From the NCBI RefSeq assembly GCF_000312125.1, contig NZ_HE978643.1, positions 379,546 to 433,921 on the forward strand: DNA of 54,376 nt, in the 5' to 3' direction. The DNA is from Timonella senegalensis JC301 (lineage in GTDB: Bacteria; Actinomycetota; Actinomycetes; Actinomycetales; Cellulomonadaceae). Shown one piece after another: positions 34,433-44,812 of this stretch. Within the stretch, counting starts at the first letter, position 1. Every line of letters begins with the position of its first letter. The position numbers and the translations under genes are program-made. The notes under the pieces were generated by a model. The model was not told the DNA's origin and searched no databases. It was given only the letters and a program-made list of their open reading frames with translations.

Positions 34433-35547
34433 CAGATGCCCGCCCCTCTGGACTTCCACAGAACAAACGCGAACACGGGCGCACCAATGAGGGCGGTGAC
34501 GATGCCAACGGGGAGTTCTCGCGGCTCAAAGATGGTGCGGGCAAGCGTGTCAGCCCAGATCAGGAACGTGGCGCCCACGAGTGCGGAGATGGGGAGGACG
34601 AGGGCGTGGCCGGTGCCCGAGACCATCCGCACGAGGTGCGGAATGATCAGCCCAACAAACCCAATCGAGCCGGAAACCGAGACCATCGCGCCGGTCAGCA
34701 GCGCAACCACGAGCAGCAGACCCCAGCGCCACCGGGTGGCGTTGAAGCCAAGTGCCCGTGCGGAATCGTCGCCAAACGTGAAAGCGTCCAGCACGTTAGC
34801 CGCCAACGCCAACGGCACGCCGAGCAGCAGAACTCCGCCACCCGCAATCGCCACGGATTGCCAGGTTGCGGCTCCCACGGAACCCATCAGCCAGGAGAGG
34901 ACCTCACGGTATGAGTCGCCATCCGCGGACCAGAAGATGATGAAACTCGTCAGGGCCGCGGCGAGTTGGCTCACCGCGAGCCCCGCCAGAATTGTGCGGG
35001 TCGGGGTGAGCTTACCCAGTGCTCCAGCGAGCCCCAGCGCAGCGGCCAACGCCGCAACCGCACCCACAAACGCGGCCACGGGAAGCAGCACGCCCATGCC
35101 CAGCACGAGAACCGAAACTGCACCCAGCGAGGCGCCAGATGAGAGCCCGAGAAGGTACGGATCAGCCAGCGGGTTACGGGTCAGCGACTGCATGACCGCA
35201 CCCGAAATCGCGAGCCCGGCGCCTACCGCTCCCGCCGTCAACACGCGGGGGAGGCGCAGCTCCCACACCATCGCGTCCCGCAGCGGGGTAAGCGGCTCAA
35301 ACCCGAGCGCACCGCCAAGCCCCAGGTGATGCGCGATCGACCGCGCGACCTCGCCTGGCGCGAGGTCCGCTGGACCGATCGCCACCGCCACGGCAACGCT
35401 CGCCGCGAGCGCGAGGGCGAGTCCCACGATCGTTGCGGTGCGGGTTGCTGCGAGCGTGGCAGTGCGCGTGGCGTGGTTGCCCACGCGATCACCTGCGCGA
35501 TCGCCCGCAGGCGCGCGGTCCGTTCGGGTCAGGACGCGAGACTCCAC
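34432..35547 (-). CDS. FecCD-family ABC transporter permease
   Basis: Membrane protein of 371 residues with about nine to ten hydrophobic segments. Family markers are LRLPRVLTAGAVGAGLAISG, NPLADPYLLGLSSGASLGA and the late GSIGFVGLIIPHLVRM. A 40-residue hydrophilic Arg/Thr/Ala-rich N-terminus precedes the first membrane segment. The GTG start lies 2 nt after the binding-protein stop. Imports ferric siderophores, heme or corrinoids; which one is not visible. Confidence 0.92.
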   Translation of the reverse strand: MESRVLTRTDRAPAGDRAGDRVGNHATRTATLAATRTATIVGLALALAASVAVAVAIGPADLAPGEVARSIAHHLGLGGALGFEPLTPLRDAMVWELRLPRVLTAGAVGAGLAISGAVMQSLTRNPLADPYLLGLSSGASLGAVSVLVLGMGVLLPVAAFVGAVAALAAALGLAGALGKLTPTRTILAGLAVSQLAAALTSFIIFWSADGDSYREVLSWLMGSVGAATWQSVAIAGGGVLLLGVPLALAANVLDAFTFGDDSARALGFNATRWRWGLLLVVALLTGAMVSVSGSIGFVGLIIPHLVRMVSGTGHALVLPISALVGATFLIWADTLARTIFEPRELPVGIVTALIGAPVFAFVLWKSRGAGI

Positions 35548-35549
35548 TT

Positions 35550-36665
35550 CTACCGCCCGGCGTTCTCGAGCTCGGCGAGCTGCGCGGACAGGTCAGTTGC
35601 TGCGGAAACCGAGCGCACGCCCGCCTCCGTGGCGGGGAACGGCACCACGAGGTAGTTCTTGTTCTTCACTGCGGTCAGTTGGGCTGTCGCAGGGTTCGAC
35701 TCCAGCACGCCGATCTTCTTCTCCGTGGAACCCCATGCCGAATCCACCAGCACGATCACGTCAGGATCCGCCTCGATGACCTTCTCCCACGACATCTGCC
35801 CCCACGTGTCATCGATATCGGCGCCAATGTTGCTCAGCCCGATCGTGTCCATGGTCAGTTGGGCAGACCCCTTGGCCCCGCCCACAAACGGGATCTTCGA
35901 TCCCGACGAGTACCACAGCGCGCTCAAGCCGCGCGTGTCCTTGGTGATTTTCGCCAGTTCTTGGCGCTCATTTTCGACGATCGAGTTGGCTTGGTCCTGC
36001 GCGTCAAACACGCGGCCCATCAGTTGGATTTCGGAGAATACGTCCTCGTAGGTCAGCGGATTGGGCTGGTAGTCCGAGCCCTTGCACGCGCTCGGGGAAA
36101 CGAGGGTGTTCACGCCAAGTTTCTCGTAGGAGGCGCGTTCGCCCATGCCGTCAGCCGAGAGGTTGGACTCCCAGCCCACGTAGACAAGGTCCGGCTCCAG
36201 CTCGAGGAGCGACTCTTGACCCGCGAGCTTCTCCGACAGTGGGGTGGTCACCGCTTGACTGGTGGCGCCAGGCTCGGCGGCGAGCCACGGTGCGAGGGGG
36301 CCGTCCAGGTAGGAGGTGCCAACGATCTTGTCCCCAACGCCAAGCGCGAGCATCATCTCCATGGTGGAGGACTTGGCTGTGACAACGCGCTCCGGAGCCT
36401 TGGTGAACGTGGTGGTTGTGCCGCACGTGTCGACGTCGATCGGGTAGGCGGTCTGGGTTGTGGCGTCGCTTGGAGAGTTCGATGCGGTTGGCTTGGGGGA
36501 CTGAGTGGCGGTTTGCCCCGAGTCCTCGGAGCCAGCGGAACCAGCGGAGCATCCCGCCAGGAGCATGAGCGCAGAAGCGGACAGTGCAACGAGCGCATGG
36601 CCCGTGCGACGTGGAGTTTTGGGGGTGGGGGTCGATGAAACTGGTTGGTTGTGCAAAGTAGACAC
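35550..36665 (-). CDS. FecB-type substrate-binding lipoprotein
   Basis: Lipoprotein of 371 residues: lipobox LAGC with Cys39, a Ser/Thr/Pro linker, then a periplasmic-binding fold with PERVVTAKSSTMEMMLALGVGDKIVG and LEPDLVYVGWESN. The open frame runs back to 36917, but the GTG at 36665 has AGAGG 6 nt before it and gives a normal signal peptide; the upstream part is a hairpin-rich leader. First gene of the FecBCD-type operon. Confidence 0.88.
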   Translation of the reverse strand: MSTLHNQPVSSTPTPKTPRRTGHALVALSASALMLLAGCSAGSAGSEDSGQTATQSPKPTASNSPSDATTQTAYPIDVDTCGTTTTFTKAPERVVTAKSSTMEMMLALGVGDKIVGTSYLDGPLAPWLAAEPGATSQAVTTPLSEKLAGQESLLELEPDLVYVGWESNLSADGMGERASYEKLGVNTLVSPSACKGSDYQPNPLTYEDVFSEIQLMGRVFDAQDQANSIVENERQELAKITKDTRGLSALWYSSGSKIPFVGGAKGSAQLTMDTIGLSNIGADIDDTWGQMSWEKVIEADPDVIVLVDSAWGSTEKKIGVLESNPATAQLTAVKNKNYLVVPFPATEAGVRSVSAATDLSAQLAELENAGR

Positions 36666-36722
36666 AGAGAACCTCTTTTGCGGACAATGCCGCGCATGCA
36701 GCAGCGCTGCGTTGGACAGATG

Positions 36723-36792
36723 AGCACTGACCCAAGAGTGCTGATCAGCAGGCCAAATCCAGCCTGCATCCACGCCGCTAAATCCAGCGGCG
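36723..36792 (-). promoter_or_regulatory. Leader RNA with three consecutive hairpins upstream of the FecB-type gene
   Basis: On the minus strand: CGCCGCT-GGATTT-AGCGGCG (36792-36773), GCAGGC-TGGATTTG-GCCTGC (36767-36748) and AGCACT-CTTGGGTC-AGTGCT (36742-36723). The first two carry the same GGATTT loop. The set ends 57 nt before the start codon. TAGACT at 36811-36806 could be the -10. No known riboswitch pattern recognised. Confidence 0.55.
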
Positions 36793-36889
36793 CGATCCGA
36801 GGTTAAGTCTACAACCGGGTCCGGGTGCACTCGTACGAACCTCGTGCTGCCAGGCTTCATTCCCGTACTGAGACGGATGGGTGCGGGGA

Positions 36890-36924
36890 CTGCGAGATAG
36901 CCCGGCGGAGTGGGCATCTCGCAG
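36890..36924 (-). terminator. proC terminator
   Basis: Perfect 9-bp stem CTGCGAGAT/ATCTCGCAG, 77 nt after the proC stop; no T run. Confidence 0.6.
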
Positions 36925-37001
36925 ACCTCAGGCCCATCTCGGTGCTAGGCCTGGGCGAAGGGCGCGAAGGAGTCAGGGGAAGACGCCCGGTAGGGCGGGG
37001 A

Positions 37002-37808
37002 CTAACCTGCAAGCTCTTGGTCGCGCTTGATCACCGCGGCCACTGCGTCCGCTACGCTCGCGAGGAAGCCGTCGCCTTCGAGGGAGAGCAGCCCTGCCAC
37101 GGTGGTGCCGGCGGGGGAACACACCTGGTCGATCAGGTCCCACGGGGAAGCGTCTGAGGACTTCACCAGCGCCGCCGAGCCGAGCACGGCCTGAGCTGCG
37201 ATCTTGGTGGCCTGGGCCTTGGGCATACCGGCGGCGACCGCGCCGCGAGACAGCGCATCAATAAACAGGAAGGCGAACGCCGGCGAGCTGCCCGCGATGG
37301 CGGTGTAGGCCGAGAACTGGGCCTCGGGAATCGTGACGACCTCGCCAATGGACTCGAACGCCGTCACCACCGTGGCCACGTCAGACTCGCTCGCGTTCTC
37401 GTTCGCGCACACCGCGCTCATGCCCTGACCAATACGGGAGTTCACGTTCGGCATGACCCGCGTAATCCGCAGATCAGAACCGAACAACTCGCCTAACTGG
37501 GCGAGCGAAAGTCCAGCCGCAATCGACACGACAAGGGGCTGGTTGCTGCCAAGATCGTCGCGAATCTCATCAGCGATCTCAGCGAACTTTTGCGGCTTTA
37601 CGGCAAGCACCAACACGTCAGCCTCGGCCGCGACCTGGGAGTTGGAGTCCAGCGCGCGCACGCCAGTGCGCTCCGCAAAAGCCTGCCGCTTGGCGGCAGT
37701 AAAAGAGGACACCACAATGTCCGAGGCGGAAACCAAGCCGCCGTCGATCAGACCGCCGATGATGGCGCTCGCCATGTTGCCGATTCCAATGAAGCCAATG
37801 GTCGCCAT
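37002..37808 (-). CDS. proC: Pyrroline-5-carboxylate reductase
   Basis: Last step of proline synthesis, reducing pyrroline-5-carboxylate with NAD(P)H. It has 268 residues; Rossmann start MATIGFIGIGNMASAI, then LAVKPQ and the C-terminal signature DLIDQVCSPAGTTVAGLLSLE. ATG at 37808 with GAGAGGG 6 nt upstream. Monocistronic by appearance, divergent from the ileS T-box. Confidence 0.95.
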   Translation of the reverse strand: MATIGFIGIGNMASAIIGGLIDGGLVSASDIVVSSFTAAKRQAFAERTGVRALDSNSQVAAEADVLVLAVKPQKFAEIADEIRDDLGSNQPLVVSIAAGLSLAQLGELFGSDLRITRVMPNVNSRIGQGMSAVCANENASESDVATVVTAFESIGEVVTIPEAQFSAYTAIAGSSPAFAFLFIDALSRGAVAAGMPKAQATKIAAQAVLGSAALVKSSDASPWDLIDQVCSPAGTTVAGLLSLEGDGFLASVADAVAAVIKRDQELAG

Positions 37809-37945
37809 GATGCCCTCTCACGTTTTGTGGGTGTAGACACAACGTTACCCCTCATTTTTGGGGGCAGCCCGCAGGAAAAGGCCGGTGAACAGGATGGTTA
37901 GGAAAACAATCACCCGACGTCGGCGCAAGACTCCGTGCCAGAGAT

Positions 37946-37974
37946 GTGACATCGGGGGATCGGAAGACTAGGAT
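37946..37974 (+). promoter_or_regulatory. ileS promoter
   Basis: GTGACA, 17-nt spacer, TAGGAT; transcription would start near 37981 at the head of the T-box leader. Confidence 0.65.
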
Positions 37975-37980
37975 GGGGAG

Positions 37981-38296
37981 AGATTTTGGCGTTGACCCGG
38001 CTATCACCGGCGAGCCTCCGGAAGAACCGGCTAAGTCACGCGACACGGAACCCGTAAGGATCGTGTGTGCGCCCACTCGGGTGCATGATGCTCGCGAAGC
38101 ACAGCCCAAGTAGAACCGGACGGGTAGGCCCGTCACAGCCGTTTGAGAGGTTGATGCAGCAGTGGTGAGCGAAAACCCCGATTACCGGGGCACACGCAGC
38201 ATCAACAAGCGGGGTGGTACCGCGGCCCAACGCCCGTGCGTTAGGGATCGTCCTCGCAGATGAGAACATCAAGGTCCACCCGGGAGCGTACTCTCA
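37981..38296 (+). promoter_or_regulatory. Isoleucine T-box riboswitch, translational, short stem I
   Basis: The T-box AAGCGGGGTGGTACCGCGG is at 38207-38225. Near the 5' end the GGCTATCACCGG segment presents ATC, an isoleucine codon, in a small stem (about 38000-38025), fitting the ultrashort stem I leaders described for actinobacterial ileS. After the T-box there is no T run; the sequence instead pairs toward GGGAG just before the ileS ATG, so control should act on translation initiation: uncharged tRNA-Ile frees the ribosome site. Confidence 0.92.
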
Positions 38297-41200
38297 ATGA
38301 GTCTCGAACCACAGAACTCGTATCCTCTGCACCGCGAAACCCGCGGCGTCCAGGCATCCCCACACCTGCCCGCACTCGAGCAGGAAGTACTGAAGTACTG
38401 GGAAGCCGACAACACCTTCAAAGCCTCCGTTGAACAGCGCGAGCCGGGTGTCGACGGCTCGAACGAGTTCGTCTTCTACGACGGCCCTCCCTTTGCAAAC
38501 GGCCTGCCACACTACGGCCACCTGCTGACTGGATACGCCAAGGACGTCGTCCCACGCTTCCAGACAATGCGCGGCAAGCGAGTGGAGCGTCGCTTTGGTT
38601 GGGACACTCACGGACTGCCTGCAGAGCTCGAGGCGGAGCGCATCCTCGGCATCACCGACAAGTCCCAGATCGAAGAGATGGGAATCGACGTCTTCAACGA
38701 GGCGTGCCGCACCTCCGTGCTCCGGTACACCAAGGAATGGGAAACCTACGTCACGCGTCAGGCACGCTGGGTCGACTTTGAGAACGACTACAAGACCCTC
38801 GACGTGACCTACATGGAGTCCGTCATCTGGGCGTTCAAGGAACTCCACACCAAGGGCCTGGCCTACGAGGGCTACCGCGTGCTGCCATACTGCTGGCACG
38901 ACGAAACCCCGCTGTCCAACCACGAGCTGCGCATGGACGACGACGTCTACCAGTCGCGCCAGGACCCCGCGCTCACCGTGGGTCTGCGCCTAGAGTCAGG
39001 CGAGCTCGCACTCATCTGGACCACCACCCCATGGACCCTGCCTTCCAACCTCGCAGTGGCCGTTGGCCCCGACGTGGACTACGTAGTAGTGGCACCGGGC
39101 GCTGAGTCGGAGTTTGCCGGCGAGCGCGTGATCCTCGGCGCATCGCGCCTGGGCGCCTACGCCAAGGAACTCGGCGAGGACGCAACCGTGCTGGAAACGG
39201 TCAAGGGCTCGGACCTTGCCGGACGCTCCTACACGCCAGCGTTCCCATACTTTGCGAGCGACCCAGAGAACCCAGCAGCACACCACATCATCGTGGCCGA
39301 CTTTGTCACCACCGAGGACGGAACCGGGCTCGTGCACATGGCCCCTGCCTTCGGTGAAGACGACATGATCGCGTGCGACGCCGCCGGCATTAAGCCAGTT
39401 GTGACCGTAGACGACAAGGGCGAGTTCACCGCACTCGTGCCCGACTACGTGGGCCAGCAGGTCTTCGATGCCAACCCGAACGTCATCCGTGACCTCAAGG
39501 ATGGCACCGGCCCGCTCGCACAGGTGAGCGCGGACAAGCGCGCCAAGGTCATCCGCCACGAGACCTACCAGCACAGCTACCCGCACTGCTGGCGCTGCCG
39601 CAACCCATTGATCTACAAGGCCGTGTCCTCGTGGTTCGTGGGTGTGACCCAGTTCCGCGACCGCATGGTTGAGCTTAACGAGGACATCACCTGGACCCCC
39701 GAGCACATCAAGCACGGCCAGTTCGGCAAGTGGCTTGCTGGAGCCCGCGACTGGTCGATCTCGCGCAACCGCTACTTTGGTACGCCGATCCCCGTGTGGG
39801 TTTCGGACAACCCCGAGTACCCTCGCACGGACGTGTACGGTTCGCTCGCTGAGATCGAGGCAGACTTTGGCCGCCTTCCGCTCAACGAAAAGGGCGAGCC
39901 TGACCTGCACCGTCCATACATCGACGACCTGACCCGCCCGAACCCGGACGACCCCACCGGGCAGTCCACCATGCGCCGCATCAGCGACGTCCTGGACGTG
40001 TGGTTCGACTCCGGTTCGATGCCGTTTGCTCAGGTGCACTACCCATTTGAGAACCGCGACTGGTTTGAGCACCACTTCCCAGGCGACTTCATCGTGGAGT
40101 ACATCGGACAGACCCGCGGCTGGTTCTACCTACTGCACGTGCTGTCCACCGCACTTTTCGACCGCCCTGCGTTCCGCACGGCCGTCAGCCACGGAATCGT
40201 GCTGGGTTCGGACGGCCGCAAGATGTCCAAGTCGCTGCGCAACTATCCGGACGTGTCCGAGGTTCTGGACCGTGACGGCTCCGACGCCATGCGCTGGTTC
40301 CTCATGTCCAGCCCGATCCTGCGCGGCGGAAACCTGATCGTCACCGAGGAGGGTATCCGCGATTCGGTTCGTCAGGTGCTCCTGCCGGTGTGGTCCACGT
40401 ACTACTTCTTCACGCTGTACGCGGGTGCGGCCCGTGGCGGAGAGGGGTACCTGGCCCGCATGGTCACGGCCGACGAGGTCGCTGGCCTGCCCGACATGGA
40501 CCGCTACCTGCTGGCCCGCACGCGCAACCTTGTTGCCGACGTGACGGACCAGATGGACCGCTATGACATCGCTGGCGCCACCGAGTCGGTGCGCGAGTAC
40601 CTCGACGCCCTGACCAACTGGTACGTCCGCACCCAGCGCGACCGCTTCTGGGAAGAGGACGAGAATGCCTTCAACACGCTGTACACGGCTCTGGAGACTC
40701 TCACCCGAGTGATGGCGCCTCTCGCGCCGCTGCTCAGCGAGGAGATCTGGCGCGGCCTGACCGGTGGGCGTTCCGTCCACCTCGAGGACTGGACCGAGCT
40801 CAGCGGCGTGTACGGCGACATCCTCGTTGCCGACGACGCCCTCGTGGCCACCATGGAGCAGGTCCGCGACGCAGTGTCGTTGGGTCTGTCCCTGCGCAAG
40901 GCCAACAAGCAGCGCGTCCGTCAGCCGCTGGCGCGCCTGACCATCGTGGTCGAGGACGAGGCCACCCTGGCCCCTTACGTGGACATCCTCAAGCACGAGC
41001 TCAACGTCAAGGACATCGTCCTGACCGAGCTCACCGAGGACACCACCGCCCAGTACGGCATCACGCAGAACCTCGCCGTGAATGCACGGGCCGCTGGCCC
41101 GCGTCTTGGTCGTGGGGTTCAGGCCGCCATTAAGGCCGCCAAGTCGGGTGCTTGGGAACTGATTAACGACGATGTGGTTGTGCACACGCCTGATGGTGAC

Positions 41201-41563
41201 GTCGCGCTTGAGCCGGCTGAGTACGAGCTCACCACTGTTGTTGGCGGATCGGACGCCGGCGAGATCGCAGCCGCGGTTCTGCCAGGCGGCGGATTCGTGG
41301 TCCTCGACCTCGCCCTGACAAGCGAGCTGGTTGCCGAGGGCTACGCCCGCGACGCTATCCGTGACATCCAGGACGCACGCAAGGCCGCAGGCCTCAACGT
41401 GGGTGACCGCATCGAGCTAACCCTCACTGTGCCAGCCGACAAGGTCGCAGCTGTGGAAGCAAACTCTGAGCTCATCTGCTCCGAGACGCTCGCAGTGACC
41501 CTGTCCGTGGTTGCGGGTTCGGGCGACGAGCGTGAGGTCTCCGTGGCCAAGGTGTCCGCATGA
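38297..41563 (+). CDS. ileS: Isoleucyl-tRNA synthetase (eukaryote-like type)
   Basis: Class I synthetase of 1088 residues. The HIGH motif reads HYGH (72-75) in [17 protein letters not shown], and [10 protein letters not shown] lies near residue 641. This HYGH form and length mark the eukaryote-like IleS2 group, which I recall as common in actinobacteria and poorly sensitive to mupirocin. The editing domain has [16 protein letters not shown]. The folC start overlaps its stop by 4 nt (ATGA). Confidence 0.97.
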   Translation: MSLEPQNSYPLHRETRGVQASPHLPALEQEVLKYWEADNTFKASVEQREPGVDGSNEFVFYDGPPFANGLPHYGHLLTGYAKDVVPRFQTMRGKRVERRFGWDTHGLPAELEAERILGITDKSQIEEMGIDVFNEACRTSVLRYTKEWETYVTRQARWVDFENDYKTLDVTYMESVIWAFKELHTKGLAYEGYRVLPYCWHDETPLSNHELRMDDDVYQSRQDPALTVGLRLESGELALIWTTTPWTLPSNLAVAVGPDVDYVVVAPGAESEFAGERVILGASRLGAYAKELGEDATVLETVKGSDLAGRSYTPAFPYFASDPENPAAHHIIVADFVTTEDGTGLVHMAPAFGEDDMIACDAAGIKPVVTVDDKGEFTALVPDYVGQQVFDANPNVIRDLKDGTGPLAQVSADKRAKVIRHETYQHSYPHCWRCRNPLIYKAVSSWFVGVTQFRDRMVELNEDITWTPEHIKHGQFGKWLAGARDWSISRNRYFGTPIPVWVSDNPEYPRTDVYGSLAEIEADFGRLPLNEKGEPDLHRPYIDDLTRPNPDDPTGQSTMRRISDVLDVWFDSGSMPFAQVHYPFENRDWFEHHFPGDFIVEYIGQTRGWFYLLHVLSTALFDRPAFRTAVSHGIVLGSDGRKMSKSLRNYPDVSEVLDRDGSDAMRWFLMSSPILRGGNLIVTEEGIRDSVRQVLLPVWSTYYFFTLYAGAARGGEGYLARMVTADEVAGLPDMDRYLLARTRNLVADVTDQMDRYDIAGATESVREYLDALTNWYVRTQRDRFWEEDENAFNTLYTALETLTRVMAPLAPLLSEEIWRGLTGGRSVHLEDWTELSGVYGDILVADDALVATMEQVRDAVSLGLSLRKANKQRVRQPLARLTIVVEDEATLAPYVDILKHELNVKDIVLTELTEDTTAQYGITQNLAVNARAAGPRLGRGVQAAIKAAKSGAWELINDDVVVHTPDGDVALEPAEYELTTVVGGSDAGEIAAAVLPGGGFVVLDLALTSELVAEGYARDAIRDIQDARKAAGLNVGDRIELTLTVPADKVAAVEANSELICSETLAVTLSVVAGSGDEREVSVAKVSA

Positions 41564-42951
41564 GCAAGCGCAAGGACGCATCCGCGCAGGTAGGGCCGAC
41601 TCCCGAGGAGACGGCCCGCCTGCGGGAAATCTACGGCGAGATCATGGGGCGCAACCCCGAACACGATTTTGAGCCAACTCTGGGCCGCGTGGTCAAGGTC
41701 TTGGACCTGCTGGGAAACCCGCAGAACGCCTACCGCTCCGTGCACATCACGGGTACGAACGGAAAGACATCGACGGCTCGCATGGTCGAGTCATTGGTGT
41801 CCGAGTACGGTCTGCGTACCGGCCGATTCACCAGCCCTCACCTGACATCTGTCACGGAACGCATCGCGATCGACGGCGAGCCCATCTCGGTGGGACGGTT
41901 CAACGAGACCTACGAGGACGTACTCCCATACATCCTCATGGTGGACCAGGAGTCCGAGGCTGCCGGCGGACCACGCCTGTCCTTCTTTGAAGTCCTGACC
42001 GTCATGGCGTACGCGGCTTTCGCCGACGCGCCGATTGACGTGGCCATCGTTGAGGTGGGCATGGGTGGACTGTGGGACTCCACCAACGTGATCGACTCCG
42101 ACGTCCAGATCATCGCTCCAATCTCACTCGACCACACCAAGTGGCTCGGAGATACTCTGCGAGAGATCGCGGAAAACAAGGCAGGGATCATCAAGGACGG
42201 CAAAACCGTGGTGGTATCGGAGCAATCCGACTCTGCGCTCGAGCCGATCGTGGATGCGGCGGCCGAGCACGGATCCCACCTAATCCTCGAGGGCAGGGAC
42301 ATGCACGTAGCGTCCCGCATCCCGGCGGTTGGCGGACAGATGCTCACGCTCACCACACCAGCCGGAACCTACCAGGACATCTTTCTCCCGCTGTTCGGCG
42401 AACACCAGGCACACAACGCGCTCCTCGCGCTCGTCGCCGTGGAGACGCTCATCGCAGGGGGAGGGGTCCTCGAAGGCCCCATCGTGGAGGCAGGATTTGG
42501 CAGTGCCACATCCCCAGGCCGACTCGAGGTCGTACGACGAAGCCCAACAATCGTGGTGGACGCAGCGCACAACCCTGCGGGCGCCGAGGTGCTCGTCAAG
42601 GCACTCGATGAGTCGTTCGACTTCGAGCGACTCATCGGCGTGGTTGGCATCCTCGCTGACAAGGACGCGGAGGGCGTACTCTCCGTTCTCGAACCAGTCC
42701 TCGCGGAGGTCGTCATCACGCAATCTTCCTCGGCGCGCTCCTACGACGCAGAAGACCTCGCAGAGATTGCACGGGACGTATTCGGTGAAGAGCGGGTTCA
42801 CGTAGAGGAACGCCTCGACGAAGCCATCGACGTAGCGGCCGCTCGTGCTGAGTACTACGACACCACCGGAGTGGGAAGCGGAACGGGCGTACTCATCGCC
42901 GGATCCGTCATTCTGGCGGCTGAGGCACGAATCCTCCTCGGGCACGGCTAA
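41560..42951 (+). CDS. folC: Folylpolyglutamate synthase / dihydrofolate synthase
   Basis: Adds glutamate to folates (and to dihydropteroate if bifunctional). It has 463 residues, Mur-ligase type: P-loop ITGTNGKTS (63-71), then [26 protein letters not shown] and, at the start of the last domain, [13 protein letters not shown]. Translationally coupled to ileS. In M. tuberculosis folC is directly followed by Rv2446c and ndkA; here dhaKLM lies in between. Confidence 0.95.
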   Translation: MSKRKDASAQVGPTPEETARLREIYGEIMGRNPEHDFEPTLGRVVKVLDLLGNPQNAYRSVHITGTNGKTSTARMVESLVSEYGLRTGRFTSPHLTSVTERIAIDGEPISVGRFNETYEDVLPYILMVDQESEAAGGPRLSFFEVLTVMAYAAFADAPIDVAIVEVGMGGLWDSTNVIDSDVQIIAPISLDHTKWLGDTLREIAENKAGIIKDGKTVVVSEQSDSALEPIVDAAAEHGSHLILEGRDMHVASRIPAVGGQMLTLTTPAGTYQDIFLPLFGEHQAHNALLALVAVETLIAGGGVLEGPIVEAGFGSATSPGRLEVVRRSPTIVVDAAHNPAGAEVLVKALDESFDFERLIGVVGILADKDAEGVLSVLEPVLAEVVITQSSSARSYDAEDLAEIARDVFGEERVHVEERLDEAIDVAAARAEYYDTTGVGSGTGVLIAGSVILAAEARILLGHG

Positions 42952-42991
42952 ACGCTTTGACCGGAATTTGCTAGCGATTCCAACCCGTGAG

Positions 42992-43043
42992 TCCCTCGCC
43001 GTGTACGAACTTGATACGAGTTTGTCCACGGCGAGGGATTTTT
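42992..43043 (+). terminator. folC terminator
   Basis: TCCCTCGCCGTG and complement, 12-bp stem with a partly paired loop, followed by five T. Confidence 0.9.
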
Positions 43044-43127
43044 CGTTGCCAAGGTGTTTGAATGTAACTACGTCGGGCCGCTTGGCCCCCATCGCAGTCA
43101 AGGATGTCAGCGGTTAGGAGCATCAAA

Positions 43128-44123
43128 ATGAAGAAGCTAATCAACGATCCGAACGATGTTCTTGCACAGACAGTGCAAGGCTTCACTCGCGCCCACGAGG
43201 ACATCGTGGCCGCTCATGACAACCCTGTCTTCATCTCCCGCGCAACCCCCACTCCCGCGGGCAAGGTAGCACTCGTATCGGGCGGTGGCTCGGGCCACGA
43301 ACCACTGCACGGCGGGTTCGTAGGCGACGGCATGCTTGACGCCGCAGTTCCAGGCGCAATGTTCACGAGCCCTACCCCCGACCAGATTGAAGCCGCAATC
43401 AAGCACGCAGACTCCGGCGCCGGAGTCCTGACCATCGTCAAGAACTACACCGGTGACGTCATGAACTTCGAGATGGCCGTAGAGCTTGCCGAGGCCGACG
43501 ACATCGCCGTGAAGTCCGTTCTGGTTAACGACGACGTTGCAGTGGAAAACTCCACCTGGACGGCCGGACGCCGAGGAGTTGCGGGAACCGTGCTGGTAGA
43601 AAAGATCGCCGGCGCCGCCGCAGCACGCGGAGACTCACTCGACGAGGTCGCACGCATCGCCCAGAAGGTCGCAGACAACGTCCGCTCCATGGGTGTGGCG
43701 CTTAGCGCATGCACCGTCCCACACGCAGGAGTCCCATCCTTCGACCTCGCCGACGACGAGATCGAGATCGGCATCGGCATCCATGGCGAGCCAGGGCGTG
43801 AGCGCGTCAAGCTTAAGAGCGCCAACGAGATCACTGACCTTCTCCTCAAAGCAGTCACCGAGGACCTCGGTATTACAGGCGGCGAAGACGCTCTACTTTT
43901 TGTGAACGGCATGGGCGGAACGCCGGCCTCCGAGCTCTACATCGTCTACGGGCACGCGCGGGACCTGCTGGAAGGTGACGGAGTGAAGGTCACCCGCTCT
44001 CTCGTCGGTAATTATGTGACCTCCCTGGAAATGCAGGGAGCATCCATCACGGTGCTGCGCCTCGACCAAGAACTCACCGAGCTCTGGGACGCACCAGTCC
44101 ACACCGCGGCGCTGCACTGGTAA
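43128..44123 (+). CDS. dhaK: Dihydroxyacetone kinase, substrate-binding subunit DhaK
   Basis: Binds dihydroxyacetone covalently through His219 (GIGIHGEPG) and works with DhaL and DhaM to phosphorylate it from PEP. It has 331 residues with GGGSGHEPLHGG (53-64) at the substrate site. ATG at 43128 with TAGGAG 7 nt upstream; the frame opens at 43104. First gene of dhaKLM, behind the folC terminator, so it must have its own promoter. Confidence 0.95.
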   Translation: MKKLINDPNDVLAQTVQGFTRAHEDIVAAHDNPVFISRATPTPAGKVALVSGGGSGHEPLHGGFVGDGMLDAAVPGAMFTSPTPDQIEAAIKHADSGAGVLTIVKNYTGDVMNFEMAVELAEADDIAVKSVLVNDDVAVENSTWTAGRRGVAGTVLVEKIAGAAAARGDSLDEVARIAQKVADNVRSMGVALSACTVPHAGVPSFDLADDEIEIGIGIHGEPGRERVKLKSANEITDLLLKAVTEDLGITGGEDALLFVNGMGGTPASELYIVYGHARDLLEGDGVKVTRSLVGNYVTSLEMQGASITVLRLDQELTELWDAPVHTAALHW

Positions 44124-44170
44124 CAGGCGCCCACCACCCCCTCAACCACCACAACACACGGAGTAAAGCC

Positions 44171-44803
44171 ATGACCGCTGACGTTCGATGGGCCATCGCT
44201 TGGATGCGCGACACCGCAGCAAAAATTGCGGAGCACAAGGCGGAACTGACCACCCTAGACAGGGAAATCGGCGACGGTGACCATGGTGAGAACCTCAACC
44301 GAGGATTTACGGCGCTGCTGGCAAAACTGGATGAACTGCCCAGTGAGCCAGCGACCGTAGGCGAGGTGTTCAAACTCGCCGCAACCACGCTTATGTCCAC
44401 CGTAGGAGGGGCCTCCGGGCCCCTCTACGGGACAGCGTTCCTACGGGCAGCAAAGGCGGCAGACACGCCCGAACTGACACCAGCGGACGTTGTCGCGGTC
44501 ATAGAATCCGCCCTGGGCGGACTCGTCCTCCGCGGGAAAGCTGCCGTGGGGGAAAAGACAATGATCGACGCGTGGACCCCAGCACTTGAAGCGGCAAAAG
44601 CAGCTGAAGCTGCAGGTAGTGACGCCGGCGAGGTCCTGCGGGCGGCAGCGGATGCTGCAGCCCAAGGAGCGCTGGACACTATCCCGCTGAAGGCAACAAA
44701 GGGCCGCGCTAGCTACCTTGGCGATCGATCTATGGGACATAAGGACCCCGGCGCGGCTTCAACCGCGCTTATTCTGGAATCGGCAGCATACACAGTCAAT
44801 TAG
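44171..44803 (+). CDS. dhaL: Dihydroxyacetone kinase, ADP-binding subunit DhaL
   Basis: Holds ADP as a permanent cofactor that DhaM rephosphorylates. It has 210 residues; Asp30, Asp35 and Asp37 in DREIGDGDHGENLNRG bind the Mg-ADP, with GGASGPLYGTAF and GRASYLGDRSMGHKDPGA completing the site. GGAG lies 7 nt before the ATG. Confidence 0.95.
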   Translation: MTADVRWAIAWMRDTAAKIAEHKAELTTLDREIGDGDHGENLNRGFTALLAKLDELPSEPATVGEVFKLAATTLMSTVGGASGPLYGTAFLRAAKAADTPELTPADVVAVIESALGGLVLRGKAAVGEKTMIDAWTPALEAAKAAEAAGSDAGEVLRAAADAAAQGALDTIPLKATKGRASYLGDRSMGHKDPGAASTALILESAAYTVN

Positions 44804-44812
44804 GAGGACACA

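Noticed and set aside
35433-36638. 401-residue plus-strand ORF
   Set aside because: Antisense of the FecB-type gene; no motifs.
36666-36917. Cobalamin riboswitch before the FecB-type gene
   Set aside because: The leader lacks the B12-box core and the other conserved blocks I would expect, despite suitable gene context.
38996-40075. Long minus-strand ORFs inside ileS
   Set aside because: Antisense reading of a strongly biased gene; same for the 351-residue frame at 40130-41185.
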